Of a stretch of 64,000 nucleotides of DNA, positions 51,712 to 63,691 are shown piece after piece (within the stretch, counting starts at the first letter, position 1; each line of letters begins with the position of its first letter). The DNA lies in contig CP154956.1 of NCBI GenBank assembly GCA_039621445.1, forward strand, positions 30,944,667 to 31,008,666, read 5' to 3'. This DNA comes from Euglena gracilis (lineage: Eukaryota; Euglenida; Euglenophyceae; Euglenales). A program made the position numbers and the translations under genes. The notes under the pieces are model-generated. The model had not been told where the DNA came from. It worked only from the letters and a program-made list of their open reading frames with translations, and did no database searches.

Positions 51712-51853
51712 CCGTGCGGCTGCGGACCTCCTGGGTGTACAGCTTCGCGAGGGCCGGGGCGCCATACGGCGGGCCGGCAGGGCGGCGCCAGGCGGGCCAC
51801 TGCCGCCGGAGGTGCCGCGCCTCCGCCGCGCACAGGCAGCGCACCGCGGCCCG
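51712..51853 (-). CDS. Locus B probable exon (boundaries uncertain)
   Basis: GC-rich frame reading RCLCAAEARHLRRQWPAWRR and PYGAPALAKLYTQEVRSRTG, ending just before a G tract. No unique acceptor or donor; other frames are also open because of high GC. Confidence 0.35.
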
Positions 51854-52519
51854 CCCGCCCCGCCGCGGACGGCGCCGGCCGGGTCGGGGGTGGGCCCCCC
51901 CAAGGGAACGCCCCCGGGGGCTCCGGTGGCCGCTTGGAACCCGATGGACAACCCTGGGCTGGGGGAACCTGAGCCATTTCCTCCCTCCACAGACTTTTAC
52001 AGACTTTTGCTTGGAAGGACCCTTTTGCTTAAGACCCCCGGGCGGTCCACTCGCTCGTAATTTGACAGCCGCTGGAGAAAAGCCACCAGCTGGATCCCCC
52101 CTCCAGAGGGAGGTCCCTCGACTGGAAAAATTCCTTTCTGGTGCTCTGCGCGGAGGTAAAGAGGGGTTTTTAATGCTTTTGTTGCTGATTCTGTTCCAAA
52201 AACATCGAAAACATTGTCAAAAACGGGTATCTTTGGCAGGTTTTGGGGAAAAAAATTACAGCGCTTCGTGCAAGTTAATGAAAATGGAAAAAATTCCAAT
52301 AGCTAGCCCTGCTGCAGACCTTCCCTGGGGAGGTCCACAAGGATTAGCCATTTCCATCAGCCAAATTTGGACATCCCCCCCCCGGGGGCACTGGAAGCCT
52401 TAAGCAAGAGGACGGCCGAGGAGGATTATTGATTGAGTGACTGAACGATCAGCAAACAGCAAAACAATGCAAAAAAATGGACACGAACGAGTGTGAGAAA
52501 AAAGGACCGAAGGAGTCAC

Positions 52520-52650
52520 TCAGCGGCGGAGCGTTCGAGGGCTGCGTACCGCCGCCACACCTCCTCTATGGAGAGGGTGGGTTTGCGGGCCACCTGTGCA
52601 GGAGGCGAGGTGATGGGGAATCCATACGTTTGGAGTGCCGGGATGATTTT
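52520..52650 (-). CDS. Locus B exon
   Basis: Acceptor ATTTTCAAG and donor GCTGA|GTGACT. The frame reads IIPALQTYGFPITSPPAQVA, then RKPTLSIEEVWRRYAALERS. Separated from the next exon upstream by a compact 48-bp intron (GTAAGT...TTTCAAG), the shortest and clearest intron in the window. Confidence 0.65.
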
Positions 52651-52698
52651 CTTGAAAATGCATCTTGAGGGAAAGAGATTTCAAAAGAAAAAACTTAC

Positions 52699-52903
52699 CA
52701 ACTTGTGGAGCTCAATCTTCAGTGGCGGTTGGCATTTCAGGCAGGGTGGTGAGGCGGGGCAGCCGGACCAGTTCCTCGAGCGGCGCCCGATCGAGCCAAT
52801 ACTCCGTGAAGGTGGCCATCATGATGGACCCGAAGTACTGCTGCTGCGCCTCCTCCACCGCCAGCGTGTGGTAGCCCGACCGGGTGACCTGGCTGGGGTA
52901 GTC
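52699..52903 (-). CDS. Locus B exon(s), internal frame change
   Basis: Acceptor CTGCCGCAG; the frame reads DYPSQVTRSGYHTLAVEEAQ, QQYFGSIMMATFTEYWLDRA, PLEELVRLPRL and would stop near 52712. The canonical donor TTG|GTAAGT at 52697-52698 belongs to another frame (PPLKIELHKL). Either a tiny intron from CTG|GTCCGG to CTGAAG lies between, or there is a one-base indel. Clearly coding. Confidence 0.6.
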
Positions 52904-53791
52904 CTGCGGCAGCCCGGGTTGTGCGTTTGCGTGAGTTTTGCGCTGTGCGCATGCGCGTTGTGTGGGGCTGGGCGGCTGTGTGTGCACGTGCTCCCACTCG
53001 AGTTGTATGTTTGCGGGTGTGCGCGAATTGTTATGCGCATGTCCAGAAACCATATCCCCATATCAGTGCGCCATTGATCTCCCAAAACAGTTGATCACTT
53101 TGTCCCTTGTGCATCAACTGGGTGCCATTACTATTCTTCTTTTCATATATTGAACGAAGGATGCTTCCAAAAGCTCTCAAAAAATCACCTTCCCGATGGA
53201 TGGAATATGTGGTAGCCCCCCCCCCCCATTTGAGCGCACAGAGTGCGCACATTATTGGGCTGTAGTTTCGGACCTTCCAGGGGTGTAACACTTATTTGGG
53301 TACATTTTTTGACTTCACTTTCGGACCCTCGAGTATGTGACAATTATCCGGCACCGCACAGCATTTGGGCACCAAGCACTTAAAAGGGGTGGTTTACAAC
53401 CCAACTCATAGGGAAGCGGCAACCAATTGGTTGCAGCTTCCCTTGGTGTATGGTTCCTGTAAGAGGGAATTTTCTTCTGTTTCTTCGCCTGCTCTCCGGC
53501 GGCCACCAAATTGTTGACCACACACAATGCAAATGAATGCATGGGCTTTCTTTGGGGCCCTGATCTATTTCCCCCTCCGTTCGATCTTTTCACCCAGATA
53601 CCGCCCAGAGTAAAGACTTTCATTGTCCTGAAAGGCCTTCTCACAGAAACATGTTGTTGAACTGCACAAAACTTTGATGGCAAAAAAATGGAGGTTCAGC
53701 GACTCACAGCGGGTAGGGGGGTGGAGAAAGAAGGTAAATACAAAGAAGATAAATACACAAATCCTGGCCGTAAGAAACGGACGCACAAGAC

Positions 53792-53869
53792 CTGGTACCA
53801 GTGCTCCAGGTACTGCTCAAGCAAGGTCAAATAGCAGTCCTCCGGCAGGGGCGTCACTGCTTGGTTGGC
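53792..53869 (-). CDS. Locus B exon
   Basis: Acceptor CACGCCAG and donor TACCAG|GTCTTG bound 78 bp reading ANQAVTPLPEDCYLTLLEQY, then LEHWYQ. The tail resembles TLEALLDHWHRVV encoded at about 54118-54160, hinting at a helical repeat protein (inference). Confidence 0.6.
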
Positions 53870-54246
53870 CTGGCGTGCACACGGAGGGTCAAACATAAAA
53901 AACGGGGGAGGGCTGACAAACAGCACGTGGAACTGAGATTACCCCCCCCCAAATACACCGGGAATATTATTTGGTTGGCCGAAATCAAGAGTGCCGATTG
54001 TGCACGTTTGGGGAAACGCAATACAAGCGGCCGGTTGTTGGCCCCCCGGGCTTGGCTTCTTTTCTCGAAGACGTTTGCAGGAATGTTCGAACGGGCAGGA
54101 AATGGCTGGTGCCTGTCTGCATGGACCACTCGGTGCCAGTGGTCAAGAAGCGCCTCCAGCGTTGCCCCAGGGCAAACTTTCGTCCTTCTGCTCCTCCCTT
54201 TCCATTTCCGACATTTTCTCTGTCTTGCTGCCACTCCTCTCCACAC

Positions 54247-54302
54247 CTTCGTCAGGAGCGCCGACTGCTGCCGCTGCTGCAGGATGAAGGCGGGGGTCTG
54301 GC
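54247..54302 (-). CDS. Locus B small exon
   Basis: Acceptor ATCCCCAG and donor ACGAAG|GTGTGG; frame QTPAFILQQRQQSALLTK. Short but both splice signals fit. Confidence 0.5.
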
Positions 54303-54621
54303 CTGGGGATGAAAATGACGATCAGGCTGGGCCACGACGACGCCGATCTGGCGACACTTCCATTGGCTGAAAGCCTCCCAAAACGTGGAAGCTGCAAACC
54401 AAACAATATGGGTTTTTAATAATGTACCTCCCCCCCCATCAGTGCACGGGTGCGCACTTTTTTGGAGCCCCTGAATTTCGGCCCTTTGATGGCGCGTACT
54501 TATTAGGATGGTAACAAAAATTGTGAAAATGGTTCAAAGCTGCCCAAAATAAGCAAAAATGTCCAAAATGGAGCAGGCAATTGCCGAAAATCGTAAAAAT
54601 GGAGCAGGCACAATCCCAGTT

Positions 54622-54625
<4 letters not shown>

Positions 54626-54694
<69 letters not shown>
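54626..54694. repeat. (GT)n microsatellite
   Basis: About 34 GT units. Confidence 0.95.
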
Positions 54695-54696
<2 letters not shown>

Positions 54697-54887
54697 CAGT
54701 TTTCAGGGAGGAAATGTTAGCAGGTGTGCGGAATTAGGAGGGTGCGCAATTATCAGGGCAATTCAAGGAACTCTCTCCAAATAAAAAACCCCTGCTTTAT
54801 TGTTTGGGAAGCCGAAAAGCAGAAAATCTCCGCCATCAGGGTTATTATTTGCGAGAAGAAGTTTCATTTTATCTCATTCAGGTGGGG

Positions 54888-54889
<2 letters not shown>

Positions 54890-54979
<90 letters not shown>

Positions 54980-55052
54980 ACACCCACACCCACACCCACA
55001 CACCCACCCACCCACCCACCCACCCACCCACCCACCCACCCACCCACCCACC
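54890..55052. repeat. (CA)n grading into (CACC)n
   Basis: About 43 CA units (54891-54977) change through CCCACA units (54976-55001) into (CACC)n to 55052. On the minus strand a 60-codon open frame with GNRRRRSTLAEALKKINLEP (about 55180-55300) lies upstream; it may be an exon but lacks firm splice sites. Confidence 0.9.
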
Positions 55053-55824
55053 AACACACGCCCTCTGCCGTCAGATGACACAATGGCATGGTTGCATCAT
55101 ACAGCCGACCAGGTCGAGGCCTCCCACCACCCCAACGCAGACAAATCCGGCCTCCCTTGCCTTTCGGAGGTATGGCAGCCGGGGCTGTGATCGCTTGTGG
55201 AGCGGGGCCCGTCCCAGGCGGTTCCAGATTAATTTTTTTTAGGGCCTCCGCCAGCGTGCTACGCCGTCTTCTGTTTCCCATTGCCCCTGGCATGTACCTC
55301 CCCCCCCCCGTATGAAAACTGTCCCCTGACAAATCAGCAAATACAGAGGGAGCCAACAGATCCCTATAAAAACAGGTCAGTGCGAAAGCGACCAGAAGAC
55401 AAGTTTCTTGGGGGGGGGGGTCTGGATCAGAGGGAAATATATGCACTAATATGCACTATAACTTTTTGCTAACACAAAAAAATACCGAAACGAGATTCCT
55501 GTTTACATATTGGCGATCAGAAGCCGGATAAATTTGTAAGCAATCCTCAATTTGGGAAAGTGCTTTTTTGAGCAAAAAAAATAAAAATTCTCAAAAAATT
55601 AACAGTCTGTGTGATCTGATATCATCTGCTGTGACACAAAGAGGCGGTGCCCACCACCGGAAACCACCGGAAACGACCGAATTGGCAACAAATGCCCACA
55701 CAGCACAGCCACGGCACTTCCTGCAGTCTGCAGCGGGGGGTGTAGTGTGTGTGCGTGCGTGCGCGCGCGCGCGTGTGTGTGTGTGTCGTGCCACAGCGCG
55801 GGGAGGGGGACGGGGCGGCCACAC

Positions 55825-55957
55825 CGCGGGAGAGGAGCGCGCTGAGGGGCCCCCAGCCCCGCAGCCCCGCCTGCAGCAGCCCGCCCCACCGCCTGAAGTC
55901 CGCCAGCCAGTAGTGCGCCGTCTCCTTCGCGCACTGCCGGAACACCTGCGCCACGTC
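55825..55957 (-). CDS. Locus B exon
   Basis: Acceptor CCCGGCAG and donor CGCG|GTGTGG. The frame reads DVAQVFRQCAKETAHYWLAD, FRRWGGLLQAGLRGWGPLSA. Amphipathic and helical. GC content is high, so other frames are open too, but this one has the best residues. Confidence 0.6.
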
Positions 55958-56940
55958 CTGCCGGGGCCGGAGGACGAGAGGGGGGGAGGTTTCTGCACAG
56001 CGGTTGGCAGATCGTGAGGACGGCACTAGGCCATGGGTGGGGGGGCAATGCCAATAAAAAAGTAATCATACACCCAATCACACAATGCACTTTTAAGCAC
56101 TTTCGATCACCTTTGGCCATTTTGAAACTTTTGCTCACATTTGGTTGAGGCGGCCAGATTCGCACTCAAGGGTTTTTCTTTGTAGTGGGTGCTTTCCCGC
56201 AAATTCACCATTTTTTCGAAACACCTAGGACCCAGTACCCCAATACACGGAAAACTATTACATCAGTTGGAAAATGGGGTGCAATGAAATGAGCTCATGA
56301 AACTGCCGAAAAAAACTTGTCCAGGACTTTGCCACTTTTGGCATTGCTGCGCCGATATTACCTGTCCGGTTTTTGAGGCAGTGATTGGTGCGCATCAAAG
56401 CACCGCACGCTGTTGGTGCGTGCATTTGTGAAAACTGGTATGTGGATGGTTTTGCATGGGTGTTAAAGCGCCCACCAATTCATATTAAAGCACACTGATG
56501 ATTGACACAACTCCTGTGTTGATGTTTTTGAACTCGATCCGCGTTAGTGCACGCTTTATTGTGCAGGAACAAAATTTTGTTTGTGTGCGCTCACGCGCAC
56601 AAGAACCTGCCACCATTCACTTCAGAATTGTGCGATGAGAGCGCTTTTAGGGCACAGGTCCAGCTTGAGACATCATGTAAATATCATTGCTGATCCATGT
56701 GTTTTGCAGACTCCTCCTCGTCCGTGATGGCTGGCGATAACAATTCCACACGCCAACCATTGATTGCACACAACAATCCCTGCGCACCCCATCTCTTCCC
56801 CCCTGCGCATCCTTTGCCAAACACCCCACACTTATCTGACAAAGGCAAAATCGGCCCCGGTAGGCCCTGGTCGGCCGTAAGTGTTAGGTGGATGGCCTCT
56901 TGTGGGGTGAAAAAATCTGGAGTGGTCCGACACAACACAC

Positions 56941-57032
56941 ATAGTTCTGGGAGGAGCCCTGGCGGTTGTTGGTCGCCCGGTACGTCTCGGTGATGTACGC
57001 AGCGAAGGAAAGCATGTAGTATGCAAACAGGT
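56941..57032 (-). CDS. Locus B exon
   Basis: Acceptor TTGGCGCAG and donor AACTAT|GTGTGT. The frame reads LFAYYMLSFAAYITETYRAT, then NNRQGSSQNY. Hydrophobic first half. Function unknown. Confidence 0.6.
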
Positions 57033-58064
57033 CTGCGCCAAGGGGGGGGGGTGGACGGACTACAGCAAACCCATGCCACAAGATCCCCCATTGTGGGTTG
57101 CCATTGGCTCGCCTGGGGGTGGGGAGAAGTTCCTGAGAACTCATCAAACAAATTTAGCAACGCAAAGAGGGACTGAATAGAAAAACAAGATCAGATACCT
57201 TGTTGGATTGTTCAAATAACACAATACCCCCCCCCCCCCCGGGAAACTGTCATCTGTTGGTGACAGGTTAAAGACAAGTTAGGCGAACCCAGAGTACAGC
57301 TTCCTGGGATTGACATTTTTCGACCCCAGCCGACACAAAAATCCGAAGACGCGGGGTTTCCCCACATATCTGTGGTCAGAATCCAGTTAAAACTGTACAC
57401 AATTGTTTCACCTGGGCAAATGTGCCTTTTCAACAAAAAAAGGTGAAAATTCTCAGAAATTAATAGGTGACAGGTTGCAGGGTACAGCACGGTGACAGGT
57501 TTCCTATGAGGCCAGGTTATCAGGTACAGAGGGCAGAGGACAGTTTCCCTAGAGGGGGATAGGTATGTCCAATGATCTCTCTACTCCGACCAGGGTCAAT
57601 GGACTTAGGGTTTGGACCAAATATGAGTCCTCCGACCGAGGGTCTGTCGTAAACAAAGGGATTTTTTTCGGTCCAAAAATACTTCTGCAGACTGGACAAA
57701 CCTCCAGTGGCAGGATTCTGGTCCGGCTTTTTCCCATTCAAGGATGTTTACGATTACTGGTTCCTTGCACGTCAGTTGTTTGAAGGATTATTTCCGTGTG
57801 CTCTGTTGACCCCAACCAACTACCCCCCCCCCTCTGTGTCCAACGACCCCCCCCCCCCTGTGTTCAACGACCACCCTCCCCCCAGTCGGAGGACTCTTTT
57901 TCAACCAAATCCCCGGCGTGGCAGTGGCGTGGCCAATTCTCTCCGAGCTTCATCGACCGCAAAGGAAGCAATTGAGAGAGCCTCGACCGTCCGAAAACAA
58001 GGGACACGCGCGTCCTCAGCTGCCCCCCCCCCCCACGCACGTCCCTATTGCGGGCCGGGCATAC

Positions 58065-58173
58065 TCATCTGGACGCCGTCCCCCCGGTCCTCGCCGACTG
58101 TCCAGAAGCCGAAGCGCACCAGGTCCGGCAGGTGGTCCGCCTCCCCCTTCTTGATGGCCTCCGACGTGAAGTG
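58065..58173 (-). CDS. Locus B exon
   Basis: Acceptor CTCCCGCAG and donor CAGATGA|GTATGC. The frame reads HFTSEAIKKGEADHLPDLVR, then FGFWTVGEDRGDGVQM. Strongly coding in appearance. Function unknown. Confidence 0.6.
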
Positions 58174-58261
58174 CTGCGGGAGGACCGCGGAGGGGACAGA
58201 AAGGTTCCTGACCCCCCCCCCGAGCGTGGTGCCCCGCAAGCACCTAAGGTCATCCATAGCC

Positions 58262-58326
58262 CTAGACCCAGTCACGCCCGGTCACGCCCAGTTACACGCA
58301 GTCACGCCCAGTCATGCCCAGTCATT
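58262..58326. repeat. CCAGTCACGC decamer minisatellite
   Basis: Six to seven copies of a ten-base unit CCAGTCACGC with single changes. Confidence 0.75.
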
Positions 58327-60284
58327 GCATAGGCGCTTGGTGCCCGGCCCTGCAGACACCCAGACGGAGGAGGGGAGGAGGGGCGCTGGAACACACCCGC
58401 AGCCGGGAGTGGGAAACCGGGAAGCGGCCCCCAGCCTTGTCCGCCTCCTGTGTGGAAGGGAGAGAGGAGGCCCACCCCAAACGGCACGGCACCCGCCAGA
58501 ACCTCCTGGGGGGCACGGCGCGGGCCTTGGGCTTTTCCTAATAAGGAACCGGCTGCCCTCTCCCTGAGGCCGACCGAAGAAAAAAAAACGCCTCCAGACC
58601 CCCAACCCGAGTGGGAAATCAAACCGAGGGCAGCCTTGGAAAGGTTTGCATGGCTGCTATCGCTGCAAATGCGACCATCCACCCCCCTCCCCATTCGACC
58701 GACCGACCAAACCAGCCCAGGGGGCTTGCATTCAATAATGGGGGGGCTAAGGATGGGGTATTTAAGAATGGGAAGGCATCTCCCCTTTGACCGAAGGGGG
58801 ACAGCTGTGAGCGACAGACGGAGGGAGTGGCCCCCGGGAGGCCCCCCAGCCGGCCGGACAACACAGGGGGGGGGGGAACAGGCTGGCAGAGGAGGGAGAC
58901 AATGCGGAGCAGAGCGCCGTCGGGGCGGAGGAACTAAGGCAGGCGGGGGCGCAGCAGCGGGTTGAAGTGGGCCTGGGCAATCCACGACCTGCGACGGGCC
59001 CCGTGTGCCGTGGCCGGCGGGAGCGCCCCCCCCCCCCCGAAACGCGGCCCGGGCCGGCTTTTTGGGTCGGGTGTGAAAATCCTGAACCTCCCCCCTCCCA
59101 ACAGAAGGTACAAATCCGAAATCGTAGGATCAAAATCGAAGGCGGCAGTCCATAATAAACCCACCCTCAATTTTATGGGTAATCGGAAGAAAATCGACAA
59201 ATATCGGACAGGGAAGGTCCAAAATAAAAGCACACCCCCCAGAGCGAGAGGCACCGGTCTGTATGAGCACCCGCGCTTCAATTAGGGGGTTCTAAGGGGG
59301 TCTCATCTTTTGGTGGGCGTATTGTGTGCTTGTGTGCGTGTGCGTGCATGTGTGCGTAAATGTACATATGCGCTGTATCCATCTAAATGTCCATGAGTGA
59401 AAATGCATGTTGTTGTCGTTGTCGTCACTGTTCTTGTCTTGTCGGCTGTTGACCTTGGTGCTGTTGCTGTTGTGGTGGTGGTGGTGGTGTGGTGGTTGTG
59501 TGGATGGGTGGGCTGGTGGGTGAGTGGGTAAAAATACGTGGTGGGAAGATGTGAAGCTTTCAAAAAGGTGTTTCTTTTGGATGGAGAACGATAAAGATGA
59601 AGGTGAGGTTGGTTCAAACAAAATTGGTGACGGGAAAAATGAGCGAAATTTTAGACATTTTTAACTTGCAAGTAAGCTGTTGGCTTCCTTCAAAAAGGCC
59701 TGAAATATTTGGGCACCTCCAGGAGAAGCAAAAAATAAATGGCTCAGAAAAATACTCTTTGGGTAATCCCAAAGGCTTGAAAACCGTGAAAATGCAGTGG
59801 AATATAATTCCCAACAACAGTGTTGAAAAACAAAAGCGATTCAAAAAGTTTGTTTGGATAGAAACACCACTATATTGAGCACCCATGTGCTGAACATTAT
59901 AAAAAATGAGTGATATCTACAAAATCCTCAAAGTGGCAATGGATCCTTGGTTGATTGTTCATTTTTGTGTGCAAGGGAACTGGACAGAGCTTCCAACCTG
60001 TCAGGCGACCAGGTTGCTGCAACCTCTGACCAGTGTGGATACAACACCCATGTTTGTATTTGAGTTGCAAAATGTTTTCCTTCGGCAAAAAAGGGACGCA
60101 CACACCCCCTGACCACCCGCCCACCTGCTCACCCACCCACCCATCTGCCAGGCATCTTTTTAAGACCCCCGTCGCACACACGGCAGGTTGATTTGTGGCC
60201 TAATTGTCCCTCAGAACGGAATGATGTTCACGGAACGAAATATCAGTGTATCCAGCTCCTGGGTGGGAACTTCCTGGGTGGGGA

Positions 60285-60515
<231 letters not shown>

Positions 60516-60589
60516 GACCACCCCTAGGCCGACTCATGAAAGAGGCCGCAGTGGCTTTTTGGTTGCAATATTATTTTTGACTTACCCCC

Positions 60590-60852
60590 CCCCCCCGGGA
60601 AACTGTCATGTCCAAGAACCTGTCAGGGTGCCGCCCAGAAAACTGTCAGGGTCCCCGTTACCCCCGTAAGCCTGTCGGTATAGGAAGTTGTCAAGGTCCC
60701 TGGTACTGGCCAACCTGTCAAGGTCATTTTTCATTGACATTCCCTTGTCATGGTCCCACCTGGGAAACTGTCAGGGTCTTTGGTACCGGCCAACCTGTCA
60801 TGATAGGAAGTTGTCAGGGTTCCCAGTACTGGCCAACCTGTCAGGTGGCATT
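60590..60852. repeat. AACCTGTCAGGGT minisatellite
   Basis: Units such as AACTGTCAGGGTC, GTACTGGCCAACCTGTCA and AGGAAGTTGTCAGGGT recur about ten times. Related ACTGTCACCTGT/GTGACAGGT pieces at 57240-57265, 57465-57510 and 62040-62145. Confidence 0.65.
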
Positions 60853-61161
60853 TTTCCAGGGGGTGGGCAGGTACTGCAAACCCTTATCCAGACACACGGA
60901 AGACACTGCCTGTCTCTAAAGAGTGAGTTTGCAAAAGTCAATCCAAGCTGTGCCTTGTGATCCCCTTAATTCTGACCAATTCCCCCATCACCCCCCCAAG
61001 AGGGCCGTCTGAGGGTATTCCCCCCCCAAAAAAACTTCGGCGCTTCGCACCGAAACCCGTATCCGGGCCTCTAGCCCGGGACCCCCGGGGGTCTTCTGAA
61101 AAAATAGAAGAAGAAGCCTGCCACCCAGGCAACAAAACACACCACGAGCACAAAAACCTAC

Positions 61162-61258
61162 CTGCTTGTTGGAGCACCGGGGTACGCTGCGTCCACCTGC
61201 CCATAACCAAAGATGCTGTGGAGGAGCTGCTGGAAGAAAGCGCTTGGGGCCAGGGTGT
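61162..61258 (-). CDS. Locus B exon
   Basis: Acceptor ATCTCCCAG and donor AGCAG|GTAGG. The frame reads TLAPSAFFQQLLHSIFGYGQ, then VDAAYPGAPTS. Good coding character. Function unknown. Confidence 0.6.
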
Positions 61259-61685
61259 CTGGGAGATCCGCCCCTCTCCAGCTCCATCCCTAACTCAAAA
61301 AGAAGAGTGCCCAAATATCAGACCCGCTGACGGCACAAAGCGCTGCGGACGATGGAATTACCTGAAAAATTTCCCCAAAATACCGATTTCATGAAAATTT
61401 CACTCCAGGAAAATGATCCAATTTCTGATTTGGGCCATCCAGACTAAAAAAAATTGCCACATTGAAAAACGATCATTTTCGGGCAGTGTGGCGCCGGAGA
61501 AAGCCTTCCTCTGGCCTGGGCTTCCTCATACATCGTCCCACCTGGCCCCACACCAGGTGGCCCACCCATTCCCAAGCATCACAATTCCTCGGAGCCTGGC
61601 CCAGGTCTGAGTTCTGGGTCTGTTGTTGGGCGCATGTCTGGAGGGGCCATGTTTCCCAGCGTTTTCCGCGGTGGGCCGTCAACAC

Positions 61686-61826
61686 CGAAAGGCCCTGCTC
61701 TGGACGAAGAGGCTGACGATGGCTTCGCTGGTGGCGTCGAGGCGGTCGTGGGGGGTGGCGGGCAGGACCACCCGGTCGAACACCCCCACTGCGAGGGAGC
61801 CAGCAGTGCGTTCCTCTGGCACGCCA
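61686..61826 (-). CDS. Locus B exon
   Basis: Acceptor CTGTTCAG and donor TTTCG|GTGTTG. The frame reads GVPEERTAGSLAVGVFDRVV, then LPATPHDRLDATSEAIVSLF and VQSRAF. 141 bp. The fold cannot be named. Confidence 0.6.
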
Positions 61827-61944
61827 CTGAACAGCAGGGCTTGCATACCCCACGCCCCCCCCCCCCCGGGGAAGGCGCCTTGACAAATTAGGCCGTACAA
61901 GCCCAGAGGACAACTTTCTGGCAGTATGGGCATGGATGGGCTTA

Positions 61945-62032
61945 AAGACCGATGGGTTTACATACCGATGGGTTTACATACCGATGGGTTTACATACCGA
62001 TGGGTTTACATACCGACGGGTTTTAAATACCG
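61945..62032. repeat. 16-bp minisatellite ACCGATGGGTTTACAT
   Basis: Five near-perfect copies of CCGATGGGTTTACATA in tandem, the last degenerating into CCGACGGGTTTTAAATA. Confidence 0.9.
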
Positions 62033-63643
62033 ACCCCCCCCAAGAAACTGTCACCTGTCCAGTCACAAGTCAGTGGGGACAGAGGTAGGTGACAGGTCCC
62101 ATAGTGACAGGTCAGCGAGGACGGGGCTTAGGTGACAATTTCCCGGGGAGGAGAGTTTCCCGGGGGGGGGGGTAGGTGGGAGGAAAGAGGGGGAACAAGC
62201 TGACCAACCCCAGGAGGGGAGTGGGACTTTGGGTCACGTCGGAGAATGCCTTCCAACTAGAGACCCACTTTCAAAGGGGATTCACGCGAGGCAGACCCTG
62301 GGGGGGGCAAATTGTGTGCGGAAATGAAGGATTGGGATTGAAGGAAGGATGGAGTTCCCCCGGGTGCGAGCTGCAGAGGGGCGAGAAATGGGCACACCCT
62401 GGACGAATTGGTTGTCACCGTTGGAGCCATTAAATTAAACAGTTTGGGTGGGGAGGGGGGGGAGCCAGCCTCTGGGTGGAAAAATAAACTGCGGCAGCTG
62501 TTTGTGTTGGTGGGGCAAACAAAACAAACAAAATGACACGCACGCACGGTAGATATCTGCCGAGCACGGTGGGAGGGTTTGCGGCGGCGGGGGTGGGGGC
62601 ATACAAAGCTGGTCGCACGCGCGGAGGGCATCGTCCAGCCTCACCTCTGCCGGGTGGAGGCAGTCCAGCGCCATGCGTCACACTGGGGCGTGCGGGGCAC
62701 CCAGCCGCGGGCGGCGTCTGGGCGGAGGCACGGGGAAGGGCAACCATCCCCCCCCCCCACTCCCATTCCCCATGCCAGCCAACTGATTGCCATTACCAAG
62801 CGAGGAGCTTGTTCCGGAGCATTTCATTGGCTGGCCGCTTCCCTGTCACCATGCTGCGCAAACACCTGATTGCAAGTCGGAAGAGGCATCGGGCACCAAA
62901 ACCCTGGGCTGCATGCTTGGGTAAAAAACGTGCTCTGGCCTTCTTTACCCGCAGGCCGGGAAAATCCCTGGCTTGCTGATTCCAGCTGTGAGACGAAGGG
63001 GTGGGGAACGGCGCCGGGGAATTTCTGCCGCTGGTGAATGGCTTGGGTTCATTCCATTCTCGGGCGAGCAGGACTTCCGAAAAGCCGGGATGCGCACGGG
63101 CGTCTGGTCCGAATGAAAAGCCGCCCGATCGAATCAAAATGGACGGCATTCTGGGAGAGGAGTACTCGCAGAGGGGAAGAGGTCAGGGGGGGGGGTAGGC
63201 GAGTCAGTGGCTCAGTCAAACGTTTTGGACTTGGGGTAGCCGGTCGACCAGGGACCAGGGAAACTGTGGCCATGTTGGACATTTCAAACATATTGAGCAG
63301 TTTGTGTGTGGGGGGGGGGGGCGTCTGGGTTGCAGAGCCAAAAGAGCCCCCAAGAAAAGACCAGAAATGCATCTCAATGAATGCCAGGACAAAAAGTAAT
63401 GCGGCACAGCAGGCCAGGAAAACGTGCCGTTTGTTGGAAGTTGAAAAATCTTTTTTTTTTTTGAGTTGCTCAAGAAGAACGACTCTACCTACATTAAAGC
63501 TTTACTGAAAAGACGGGGGGTTGAGAAGACAGCAGGCGCATCCCCGCTTGTTGTGCTAGACAAAATGCACCGCGGTCAGACTGGAACCCAATACTCTGTT
63601 GTCTGTGACACACTGGCCGGGGGTCGGGATTCTCATAATTCAC

Positions 63644-63691
63644 CTATTGTTTCTGCTGCATTTGCCTGAACGTCGGGAGGGGAATCCTTCT
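63644..63691 (-). CDS. Locus B most upstream small exon seen
   Basis: Acceptor CCCTCCAG and donor ATAG|GTGAAT bound a frame KDSPPDVQANAAETIG. Short, so moderate confidence. The region 61850-63600 otherwise holds GC-rich sequence and a 118-codon minus frame (62793-63149) without recognisable domains. Confidence 0.35.
   Translation of the reverse strand, partial: RRIPLPTFRQMQQKQ

Noticed and set aside
62793-63149. 118-codon minus-strand frame
   Set aside because: No domain, Arg/Pro-rich, typical of GC-rich non-coding sequence; kept only as a remark under the 63644-63691 exon.
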